From Marinilabiliaceae bacterium (GTDB taxonomy: Bacteria > Bacteroidota > Bacteroidia > Bacteroidales > Marinilabiliaceae): a stretch of DNA of 5,774 nucleotides. The notes below the pieces were generated by a model that saw nothing but the letters and a program-made list of their open reading frames with translations, did not search any database and was not told where the DNA came from. The stretch spans positions 1 through 5,774 of the forward strand of contig JALVBA010000324.1 in assembly GCA_027010905.1 (NCBI GenBank). The letters run 5' to 3'. The stretch's first letter is position 1. Each line of letters opens with the position of its first letter. Below, in pieces: positions 1 through 5,771 of this stretch. The translations under genes and the position numbers were made by a program.

Positions 1-1337
1 CAACAAATAGGAGGTCTTTTTTAAAGACTGCAACAGCAGCAGGAGCCGGACTAATAGTGGCTCCACAAATTTCGAAAGCCGGTGTTTCTAAACATAAAAA
101 GAAAGATGGTGAAGTGAATATTGCATTTATTGGGTGTGGAGGAAGAGGAAGAGGACACCTATACAGAGCAGCAAATACTAAAGATGTAAAAATTACAGCT
201 TTTTGCGATATTGATCCGGAAGCAATTCCAAAAGCACAAAAAATATTAACAGATAACGGGCATCCTAAAGCTGAAGTGTATTCTAACGGAGAACATGCTT
301 ATTTAGAGATGTTAAAACGCGACGATATCGACGGAGTAATAATCGCTACTCCGTGGTTGTGGCACACGCGTATGGCCGTTGCAACTATGAAAGCAGGTAA
401 ATATGCAGCAGTTGAAGTGTCGGCAGCCAACACAATGGAAGAGTGTTGGGATTTGGTTAACACTTCGGAGGAGACAGGAAAACCATGTATGATTCTTGAA
501 AATGTAAACTACCGTCGTGATGTAATGGCAGTTACAAATATGATTAAGGATGGATTATTTGGTGAGGTTGTCCATGGTCGTTGCGGATATCAACACAGCT
601 TGATAAATGTGAAATTTAATAAAGGCCTTAAATTTGGTGAAGGTGCAAAAGGCGAAGCGCGCTGGAGAACACAACATTCGCTAAAACGAAATGCCGATGT
701 TTATCCAACTCACGGACTGGGACCAATTGCACACATGCTTGACATCAACCGGGGAAACCGCTTTCTTTACCTAACATCGACCGCAACAAAAGCTGTTGGG
801 TTAAAAGATTATATTGAGGAACAAGGAGGTGTTGACCATCCATACGCAAAATTGCCTTGGAAACTTGGTGATATTATTACATCGGTTATTAAAACTACAA
901 ATGGAGAAAGTATTATTGTAACTCACGATACAAATCTTCCACGCCCATATTCATTAGGATTTAGAATTGACGGAACAGATGGTACAACCAATTTCGATAT
1001 GGGAACAAAACGTATTTATATTGAAGGTAAGGGGGAGCACGACAAGTGGGATGATTTCCAAAAATGGCAGGATAAATATGATCATCCGCTTTGGAAAAAA
1101 TATGGCGATATAGCAAACGGAGCCGGTCATGGTGGAATTGACTACTTTGTTACCCGCGAGTTTATTAACTCGGTTAAAGAGCAACGTCAACCAGTAATTG
1201 ATGTATACGATGCAGCAGCATGGAGTGCTGTTACGCCGCTATCTGAAGCGTCAATTGCAACCGGTAGTTCTCCTCAATACTTCCCCGATTTTACAAGGGG
1301 CAACTGGATTAATAGAAAACCGGTAGAATATAAATAG
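1..1337 (+). CDS. Tat-exported Gfo/Idh/MocA-family glycosidase, GH109 type (alpha-N-acetylgalactosaminidase-like), 5' partial
   Basis: The frame is open from the window edge (first full codon at nt 3) to TAG at 1335-1337, 444 visible codons. Codons at 6-29 read NRRSFLKT, a twin-arginine signal motif, followed by a hydrophobic Ala/Gly-rich stretch (nt 30-65). The protein is therefore probably exported folded by Tat, and its true start lies before the window; the GTG at 57 is only a signal-peptide valine. Next comes a Rossmann dinucleotide-binding segment (NIAFIGCGGRGRGH, ending near nt 161). From memory of the Elizabethkingia GH109 enzyme, several blocks match: EVSAANTMEECWD (from 414), ENVNYRRDVMA (from 498), GYQH (585-596), YPTHG (702-716), DINRGNR and AGHGGIDYF. 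The EKP motif of ordinary Gfo/Idh/MocA dehydrogenases is EVS here, as in GH109. GH109 enzymes remove terminal N-acetylgalactosamine by an NAD-dependent redox mechanism. The family is secure; exact substrate and anomeric specificity are not. A terminator follows. Confidence 0.93.
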   Translation, partial: TNRRSFLKTATAAGAGLIVAPQISKAGVSKHKKKDGEVNIAFIGCGGRGRGHLYRAANTKDVKITAFCDIDPEAIPKAQKILTDNGHPKAEVYSNGEHAYLEMLKRDDIDGVIIATPWLWHTRMAVATMKAGKYAAVEVSAANTMEECWDLVNTSEETGKPCMILENVNYRRDVMAVTNMIKDGLFGEVVHGRCGYQHSLINVKFNKGLKFGEGAKGEARWRTQHSLKRNADVYPTHGLGPIAHMLDINRGNRFLYLTSTATKAVGLKDYIEEQGGVDHPYAKLPWKLGDIITSVIKTTNGESIIVTHDTNLPRPYSLGFRIDGTDGTTNFDMGTKRIYIEGKGEHDKWDDFQKWQDKYDHPLWKKYGDIANGAGHGGIDYFVTREFINSVKEQRQPVIDVYDAAAWSAVTPLSEASIATGSSPQYFPDFTRGNWINRKPVEYK

Positions 1338-1361
1338 AGTCTATAATCAATTCGGTATTAG

Positions 1362-1388
1362 AGGTGTTCGAAAACGGACACCTTTTTT
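1362..1388 (+). terminator. Rho-independent terminator of the GH109 gene
   Basis: A 9-bp stem (aggtgttcg at 1362-1370 with cggacacct at 1375-1383, one G-U pair) closes a four-A loop and runs directly into six T residues at 1383-1388. It lies 24 nt after the GH109 stop codon. It also appears to be the landing site of the group II intron remnant that begins at about 1393. Confidence 0.88.
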
Positions 1389-1392
1389 CTTA

Positions 1393-1646
1393 GTATGTCG
1401 GGAATAGTCATAGTCTGGTGGGGTGAAAGTCCTCGTACGTGCCAAGTTGGAAGGAAACGTTAGCGATTGGCAAGGGTGTTGCGAGTGATTGCAAATCTGA
1501 AAGAAGCCATTAGCAAACTAGAAGTACTGACGAACAGAAATCTGATATAAGGCTTAATTGAGAGGGCAACCGAGCCATAGACTGGAAACGCACAAATACC
1601 AACCCGTAATCCCATAAAGTAAATCAGTCAGTACGCAAGGAAAACT
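1393..1646 (+). mobile_element. Truncated class C (IIC) group II intron, domain I only
   Basis: This stretch carries the conserved landmarks of bacterial class C group II intron domain I in the right order. They are a GTATG start (class consensus GUGYG), gggtgaaagtcc at 1421-1432, ggcaagggtg at 1469-1478, aatctgaaagaagc at 1494-1507, and ctgacgaacag at 1527-1537 with the tail reaching aaggc near 1553. Weaker similarity (agtaaatcagt, gcaaggaaaac) continues to about 1646. Both order and spacing resemble my recollection of the Oceanobacillus iheyensis intron; the first forty bases correspond almost position for position. Domains II-VI, including catalytic domain V, and the intron-encoded reverse transcriptase/maturase are absent, because a tRNA promoter begins at 1662. 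It starts just after a terminator T-run, the usual target of class C introns. It should be inactive unless helped in trans. The 3' limit is approximate. Confidence 0.85.
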
Positions 1647-1661
1647 TTTTCGCAACACTCA

Positions 1662-1693
1662 TTGTTTGAATAAATAATTTTTACCTATATTTG
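1662..1693 (+). promoter_or_regulatory. Bacteroidota-type promoter of the tRNA-Arg gene
   Basis: TATATTTG at 1686-1693 is an exact match to the TAnnTTTG -7 element recognised by the main sigma factor of Bacteroidota. A TTG at 1662-1664 lies 21 nt upstream, and an overlapping TTTG at 1665-1668 lies 17 nt upstream; either could serve as the -33 element. Transcription would start near 1700, leaving a 5' leader of roughly 20-25 nt before the mature tRNA. Confidence 0.78.
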
Positions 1694-1722
1694 CACCGCA
1701 TTTGAAAAAATGCACTTCAAAA

Positions 1723-1796
1723 GGTTCCGTAGCTTAATTGGATAGAGCACCTGGTTACGGCCCAGGAGGTTGGGGGTTCGAGTCCCTTCGGGATCA
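1723..1796 (+). tRNA. tRNA-Arg (anticodon ACG)
   Basis: A 74-nt cloverleaf can be folded by eye. The acceptor stem is ggttccg (1723-1729) with cgggatc (1789-1795). The D arm is gctt/gagc (1732-1748). The anticodon stem is cctgg/ccagg with loop ttacggc (1755-1761), so the anticodon is ACG at 1757-1759. The variable loop is aggtt, and the T arm has loop ttcgagt (1777-1783). The discriminator base is A at 1796. CCA is not encoded, so it is added after transcription. The ACG anticodon (wobble A normally edited to inosine) reads CGN arginine codons. The gene is a monocistronic unit with its own promoter and terminator. Confidence 0.97.
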
Positions 1797-1797
1797 C

Positions 1798-1837
1798 AAA
1801 AGACCCTTGCAGTATAATAATTGCAAGGGTCTTTTTG
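1798..1837 (+). terminator. Terminator hairpin after tRNA-Arg, possibly bidirectional
   Basis: A 14-bp perfect inverted repeat (aaaagacccttgca at 1798-1811, tgcaagggtctttt at 1822-1835) encloses a 10-nt AT-rich loop and is followed by a T-run through 1836. It begins two bases after the tRNA discriminator base. Read on the minus strand, the same hairpin also ends in four T residues. It could therefore stop transcripts coming from the carboxylase operon, which ends 240 nt away without an obvious terminator of its own. Confidence 0.9.
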
Positions 1838-1944
1838 TTGTTTTAGCCATTACCATTGTGAACAGACAACTTCATTTTACTGTTTCGGAAATTAAATGCT
1901 TGAAAACGTAGAAAACTAAGATGTTGTAGGATTTACCAAACCAA

Positions 1945-2061
1945 ATGAGTGATAGTTTAGTACGGTTTTTAAAGAAACAAGGTATTCTAACTTATCAATC
2001 ATGGATTATTGCTTTATCAGGAGGGGGAGTAATCCCACTACCTATTCAATTGTTATTATAA
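1945..2061 (+). CDS. Small unrecognised ORF (38 aa), doubtful; possibly the end of a decayed gene
   Basis: ATG at 1945 opens a 38-codon frame ending in TAA at 2059-2061. The product begins MSDSLVRFLKKQG and has a hydrophobic second half (SWIIALSGGGVIPLPIQLLL). I do not recognise the family. The same frame can be followed upstream to about 1858, interrupted only by TAG at 1909 and TAG at 1927, and that upstream part also reads like protein (for example DLPNQ just before the ATG). It may therefore be the 3' remnant of a larger gene rather than a real small gene. No promoter or ribosome-binding site is visible. It converges on the carboxyltransferase gene, with 16 nt between the two stops. The remainder of 1838-2077 shows nothing else I can support. 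Confidence 0.2.
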   Translation: MSDSLVRFLKKQGILTYQSWIIALSGGGVIPLPIQLLL

Positions 2062-2077
2062 AATATCAATCCCCTTA

Positions 2078-3616
2078 CTACAACGGAATATTTCCATGTT
2101 TTTTAGGAGGATTTGATTCACTCTTATTCTTTGTCATATCAAGAGCCTGAATAAGTTTAATACGAGTGTTTTTTGGATAGATTACCTCGTCAATATACCC
2201 CAACTCAGCTACGCGGTATGGGTTGGCAAAGTTTTCACGATAATCCTCAACACGCTTCTCTTTGGCCTTCCCATCCTTTTCACCACGGAAGATGATATTT
2301 ACAGCACCTTCAGGTCCCATAACGGCAATTTCGGCTGTTGGGTAAGCATAGTTAATGTCAGCACCCAAATGTTTCGAGGCCATCACATCGTAAGCTCCAC
2401 CATACGCTTTACGTGTAACAACAGTAATTTTAGGTACTGTAGCTTCAGCATAGGCATAGAGCAGTTTTGCACCGTGCTTGATTATGCCACCATACTCCTG
2501 AATCGTTCCGGGCAAGAATCCGGGAACATCAACAAACGTAACTATAGGAATATTAAAAGCATCGCAAAAACGAACAAAACGAGCCGCTTTAGAAGAAGAG
2601 TCAATATCAACCACACCGGCAAGGAAGTTAGGTTGATTGGCAACAATACCAACGGACCTACCATCAAATCGGGCAAAACCGATAATTATATTTTGAGCAT
2701 AGTTCGGCATTACCTCCAAAAACTGTTCATTATCTACAACTGAATTTATTATCACTTTCATGTCGTAGGGTTTGTTGGGGTCGGTAGGAATGAGCTCCTG
2801 AAGAGACTCGTCAATTCTGTTAACATCATCGGTAGCATCAACAACGGGAGGCTCTTCAAGGTTATTTGATGGCAGAAAGCTCAAAAGCTCACGAATCATC
2901 ATTATTGTCTGTTCGTCGTTATCACCGATAAAATGAGCGACACCGCTTTTGGAGTTATGAGTCATTGCACCACCCAGCTCCTCTTTTGTAACCTCCTCGT
3001 GAGTAACTGTTTTTACCACATCAGGTCCGGTTATAAACATATAGCTCGACTTATTAACCATGAAGATAAAGTCGGTAAGAGCAGGTGAATATACAGCACC
3101 ACCGGCACAAGGCCCCATAATTGCTGATATTTGAGGAATAACACCCGACGATTTAACATTTAGATTAAATATCTCGCCGTAACCGGCCAGACTGCGAACG
3201 CCCTCCTGAATACGTGCTCCGCCCGAGTCATTAAGCCCGATAAGAGGGGCTCCCATCTTAAGAGCAAGCTCAGACACCTTAATAATTTTATTTGCATTGG
3301 TACGACTCAGTGAACCTCCAAAAACAGTAAAATCCTGGGCATATACATAGACCAACCTGCCGTCAACCTTACCATATCCACAGACAACGCCATCGCCAGG
3401 GATACGATTTTCGTCCATATCAAAATTCGTGCAGCTGTGTGTAACAAATTTATCAACTTCTACAAATGTGCCCGGGTCATAAAATGTGTCTATTCGTTCA
3501 CGGGCAGTCAGCCTGCCTGAGTCATGAATTTTCTTTATTCTGGCTTCACCACCACCCAACTCAGCAGCGGTATTACGTTTTTCAAACTGTTCGTATTTAT
3601 CTTTAATATTATTCAT
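2078..3616 (-). CDS. pccB: Acyl-CoA carboxylase carboxyltransferase subunit (probable propionyl-CoA carboxylase beta)
   Basis: This 512-residue protein has the usual length of the family and the two crotonase-like halves of a biotin-dependent acyl-CoA carboxyltransferase. The N-terminal half carries VFGGSLS (98-104), NDSGGARIQEG (129-139) and GPCAGGAVYSP (168-178). The C-terminal half carries AYGGAYDVM (404-412). The paired glycines form the oxyanion holes that bind the biotin and CoA-ester carbonyls. It transfers the carboxyl group from carboxybiotin to an acyl-CoA. Asp410 in GGAYDVM matches the residue that favours propionyl-CoA in the Streptomyces PccB studies; I infer propionyl-CoA on that basis. 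The C-terminus KKHGNIPL is typical of PccB and methylmalonyl-CoA decarboxylase alpha. ATG at 3616 gives the standard MNNIKDKYEQFEKRN start. It is the last gene of the operon, 62 nt after the carrier gene. Decarboxylase function is the main alternative, but the linked biotin carboxylase argues for carboxylation. Confidence 0.94.
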   Translation of the reverse strand: MNNIKDKYEQFEKRNTAAELGGGEARIKKIHDSGRLTARERIDTFYDPGTFVEVDKFVTHSCTNFDMDENRIPGDGVVCGYGKVDGRLVYVYAQDFTVFGGSLSRTNANKIIKVSELALKMGAPLIGLNDSGGARIQEGVRSLAGYGEIFNLNVKSSGVIPQISAIMGPCAGGAVYSPALTDFIFMVNKSSYMFITGPDVVKTVTHEEVTKEELGGAMTHNSKSGVAHFIGDNDEQTIMMIRELLSFLPSNNLEEPPVVDATDDVNRIDESLQELIPTDPNKPYDMKVIINSVVDNEQFLEVMPNYAQNIIIGFARFDGRSVGIVANQPNFLAGVVDIDSSSKAARFVRFCDAFNIPIVTFVDVPGFLPGTIQEYGGIIKHGAKLLYAYAEATVPKITVVTRKAYGGAYDVMASKHLGADINYAYPTAEIAVMGPEGAVNIIFRGEKDGKAKEKRVEDYRENFANPYRVAELGYIDEVIYPKNTRIKLIQALDMTKNKSESNPPKKHGNIPL

Positions 3617-3678
3617 CTGTTTAGTTTTATTCTGGGTTTTTATAAGTTATTCTACTTTAAAAATAATTTAATAAAAAT

Positions 3679-4191
3679 CTACTCTGGTTCTATTTCAACA
3701 AGTTTTGCACCACCCTCCATGGTATCACCCTCAGATACAAATATTTTTTTCACTAAACCATTGAATGAACTTTTGTATTCGCTCTCCATCTTCATGGCAG
3801 AGATAACAATTACAGTCTCTCCTTTCTCAACCTTATCACCCTCGTTAAGCAGAATCTTCACCACTTTTCCGGGCATTGGTGAGGATATAAACTTATCACT
3901 GTTTTCCATTCCACCGCCAGAACTGTTTCGGTAACGTGCAGCAGCATCAACCACTTCAATCTCATAATGGTCGCTGATAGTGTTTACACTGTACTTCTGC
4001 GGCGAATCACCTTCAATCATCTCCATATTAATCGACATGTTGTTGTGAAGAATAGAGTAGACCCCCTCCTCCACTTTTTCCACATCAAACTCATACTCCT
4101 TATCGTCAATCTTAACACAATAGAGTGAGCCATTCTGTTCCAACACCTCAACCTTAGCTGTGCGATCTTTTGTTTTTATTTCTAATGACAT
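3679..4191 (-). CDS. Biotin carboxyl carrier protein subunit of acyl-CoA carboxylase
   Basis: This 170-residue protein ends in a biotinyl domain (about residues 100-168). It contains SSPMPGKVVKILLNEGDKVE and the biotinylation motif SAMKMES, with Lys134 (codon 3790-3792) as the attachment site for biotin ligase. The carrier swings carboxybiotin from the biotin carboxylase to the carboxyltransferase. Residues 1-90 are not the Pro/Ala-rich linker of an AccB-type carrier. They look like an alternating beta-strand segment (KIDDKEYEFDVEKVEEGVYS onward), which I infer plays the part of the BT bridging domain found in fused propionyl-CoA carboxylase alpha chains. A short linker (RYRNSSGGG, 86-94) joins the two parts. 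The gene starts 9 nt after the biotin carboxylase stop codon, which implies translational coupling. It lacks the membrane anchor or sodium-pump context of decarboxylase carriers. Confidence 0.94.
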   Translation of the reverse strand: MSLEIKTKDRTAKVEVLEQNGSLYCVKIDDKEYEFDVEKVEEGVYSILHNNMSINMEMIEGDSPQKYSVNTISDHYEIEVVDAAARYRNSSGGGMENSDKFISSPMPGKVVKILLNEGDKVEKGETVIVISAMKMESEYKSSFNGLVKKIFVSEGDTMEGGAKLVEIEPE

Positions 4192-4200
4192 GGTCTAATA

Positions 4201-5715
4201 TTAAAAGCGTAAAACATTCTTTCTTTTAGCAAACTCCTTCCATCCCGAAGTTACAGGATTTGCACTTGTACCCGATGAAGAGTTACGTTTTCTAATCTTA
4301 TCGGTATAATCAACATAGGCAATAAAAAGTGCAATATCCTCACAAACACCATCGCAGCCAATGTCCGCCATAAGTGATTCTTCGTTATTCTCGATGAAGT
4401 GAGTATCGTACTTCCCTTCATAAAAATCCTCTGTATCCATTATTTTAGTAAGGAAAGGAATAGAGGTCTTAACTCCGGTAATTTTGTACTCATACAGAGC
4501 TCTCTTCATCCTCTTGATAGCCTCTTCACGCGTTGGTGCCCAAGCAATCAATTTGGATATCATTGGATCGTAATGATAGGGAATCTCATATCCCTCATAC
4601 ACATAACCGTCGGTACGTATTCCAAGTCCCAATGGCTCAGTAATATGTTTTATCAGCCCCGGGCTTGGCATGAAGTTATTTTTGTGATCTTCGGCATAGA
4701 TACGACACTCAATAGCGTGACCGTTTTGAATAAGTTCATCCTGAGTGTATTGCAAAGGAAGACCATCAGCAATCCTGATTTGAGCTTTCACAAGATCCTT
4801 ACCTGTAACACGCTCAGTAATGGGATGCTCTACCTGCAAGCGTGTATTCATCTCCAAAAAGTAGAAGTTATGATTGTTATCAACCAGAAACTCTACAGTA
4901 CCGGCTCCTACGTAATCAACCGATTTTGCAGCAGCTACAGCCTGCTCTCCCATTTTTTCTCGAAGTTCGGGAGTCATTAGTGGTGAAGGAGTCTCTTCAA
5001 CAACCTTCTGATGTCTTCTCTGAACCGAGCACTCTCTCTCAAAAAGGTGGATAACATTTCCGTGAGTATCGGCAAGCACTTGAAATTCGATATGGTGAGG
5101 CGATTCAATATACTTTTCAACATAAACTGCATCATCGCCAAATGAAGCACTAGCCTCCGATTTTGCCATACGATAGGAGGACATCAGCTCCTCGTCGCTA
5201 CGCACCAGCCGCATACCTTTACCACCACCGCCCGACGATGCTTTAAGCATAACCGGAAATCCAACAGACTTTACAGTAGCAACAAGGTCGTCCTCATCCT
5301 TTACCGGGTCTTTCGTTCCGGGAACTACAGGTACGCCGTTCTCAATCATCTTTTTACGTGCAGTGAGTTTATCACCCATTGTTAATATAGCTTCCGGTGT
5401 AGGGCCAATAAATTTTATACCCAGTTCAGTAACTTTTTTAGCAAATTCAGCATTTTCGGAAAGAAAACCATATCCCGGATGAATAGCATCAACATTGGTT
5501 TTTTGAGCCACTTCAAGGATTTTCTCACTGTTAAGATAGCTTTCATTTGAAGGGGCAAGTCCAACGCAATATGCCTCGTCGGCATACCTTACATGCATGG
5601 CTTTCCTGTCAGTTTTAGAGTATATTGCAACGGAACTTATTCCCAGTTCTCTACAGGTTCTCATTACCCTGACAGCAATCTCTCCTCTATTTGCAACTAA
5701 AATTTTTTTAATCAT
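4201..5715 (-). CDS. Biotin carboxylase subunit of acyl-CoA carboxylase (probable propionyl-CoA carboxylase alpha, BC part)
   Basis: This 504-residue ATP-grasp enzyme carboxylates carrier-bound biotin using ATP and bicarbonate. Familiar parts are present in order: the N-terminal KKILVANRGEIAVR, GYGFLSEN (81-88), Lys116 and Lys158 for ATP, the glycine-rich GGGGKGM loop (162-168), His208, RECSVQRRHQK ending in Lys237, and Glu275. Next is EMNTRLQVEHP (288-298), with the Mg2+ and bicarbonate residues Glu288, Arg292 and Glu296. Arg338 lies in ECRIYAED. All catalytic positions expected from the E. coli enzyme appear intact. The protein is about 55 residues longer than E. coli AccC, with a C-terminal tail containing a Ser-rich hinge (RKRNSSSGTS) and ending GWKEFAKRKNVLRF. 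The biotin domain is absent and is encoded by the next gene. ATG at 5715 matches the conserved MIKKILVANRGE start. It is the first gene of the operon. Confidence 0.95.
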   Translation of the reverse strand: MIKKILVANRGEIAVRVMRTCRELGISSVAIYSKTDRKAMHVRYADEAYCVGLAPSNESYLNSEKILEVAQKTNVDAIHPGYGFLSENAEFAKKVTELGIKFIGPTPEAILTMGDKLTARKKMIENGVPVVPGTKDPVKDEDDLVATVKSVGFPVMLKASSGGGGKGMRLVRSDEELMSSYRMAKSEASASFGDDAVYVEKYIESPHHIEFQVLADTHGNVIHLFERECSVQRRHQKVVEETPSPLMTPELREKMGEQAVAAAKSVDYVGAGTVEFLVDNNHNFYFLEMNTRLQVEHPITERVTGKDLVKAQIRIADGLPLQYTQDELIQNGHAIECRIYAEDHKNNFMPSPGLIKHITEPLGLGIRTDGYVYEGYEIPYHYDPMISKLIAWAPTREEAIKRMKRALYEYKITGVKTSIPFLTKIMDTEDFYEGKYDTHFIENNEESLMADIGCDGVCEDIALFIAYVDYTDKIRKRNSSSGTSANPVTSGWKEFAKRKNVLRF

Positions 5716-5739
5716 AATTAGAAATAAGGATTATTAAAA

Positions 5740-5771
5740 GCAATTTACCTCTTTCTATAAAGAGTATACAA
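5740..5771 (-). promoter_or_regulatory. Candidate promoter of the acyl-CoA carboxylase operon
   Basis: Read on the minus strand, TAAATTGC (5747-5740) is an imperfect TAnnTTTG -7 box. A TTG at 5771-5769 lies exactly 21 nt upstream, which fits Bacteroidota spacing. The predicted start of transcription would lie near 5733, about 20 nt before the ATG. The -7 match is weak, and the window ends just upstream, so a better promoter outside cannot be excluded. Confidence 0.4.
5749..5764. repeat. Short perfect inverted repeat between the candidate promoter boxes
   Basis: CTCTTT (5749-5754) and AAAGAG (5759-5764) are perfect complements separated by four bases (CTAT). The repeat lies wholly within the spacer of the candidate carboxylase promoter, where a repressor operator could sit. 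It is short and AT-rich, so chance is a fair explanation. It has no adjacent T-run on either strand and is a poor terminator candidate. Confidence 0.3.

Noticed and set aside
57..59. GTG at 57 as the start codon of the GH109 gene
   Set aside because: The same frame is open back to the window edge and encodes a twin-arginine signal peptide, so this GTG is an internal valine codon.
954..1190. Minus-strand 78-codon ORF inside the GH109 gene
   Set aside because: It lies wholly antisense to a well-supported coding sequence and its product resembles no family I recognise.
1476..1658. Eight-base complement gtgttgcg (1476-1483) with cgcaacac (1651-1658) as a long-range RNA helix
   Set aside because: An 8-base match in a 250-base stretch is expected about as often as not by chance, and the left arm probably takes part in a local domain I hairpin.
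1393..1722. A complete group II intron or a riboswitch leader
   Set aside because: Only domain I landmarks are present. No domain V, maturase ORF or intron 3' end is visible before the tRNA. The conserved blocks match intron domain I and not any riboswitch I know.
2000..2077. Terminator of the carboxylase operon just after its last stop codon
   Set aside because: Only weak, interrupted G/C pairings are present and no T-run follows on the minus strand; the hairpin at 1798-1835 is a better candidate.
2369..2743. Plus-strand 124-codon ORF inside the carboxyltransferase gene
   Set aside because: Antisense shadow of a strongly conserved gene; its product has no recognisable domain.
3524..3934. 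Plus-strand 136-codon ORF across the carboxyltransferase-carrier junction
   Set aside because: Antisense to two conserved genes and low in complexity (Phe/Ser/Leu rich), as expected from reading AT-rich coding DNA backwards.
4399..5054. Plus-strand ORFs (193 and 70 codons) inside the biotin carboxylase gene
   Set aside because: Both are antisense shadows overlapping catalytic motifs of the biotin carboxylase and look like no known family.
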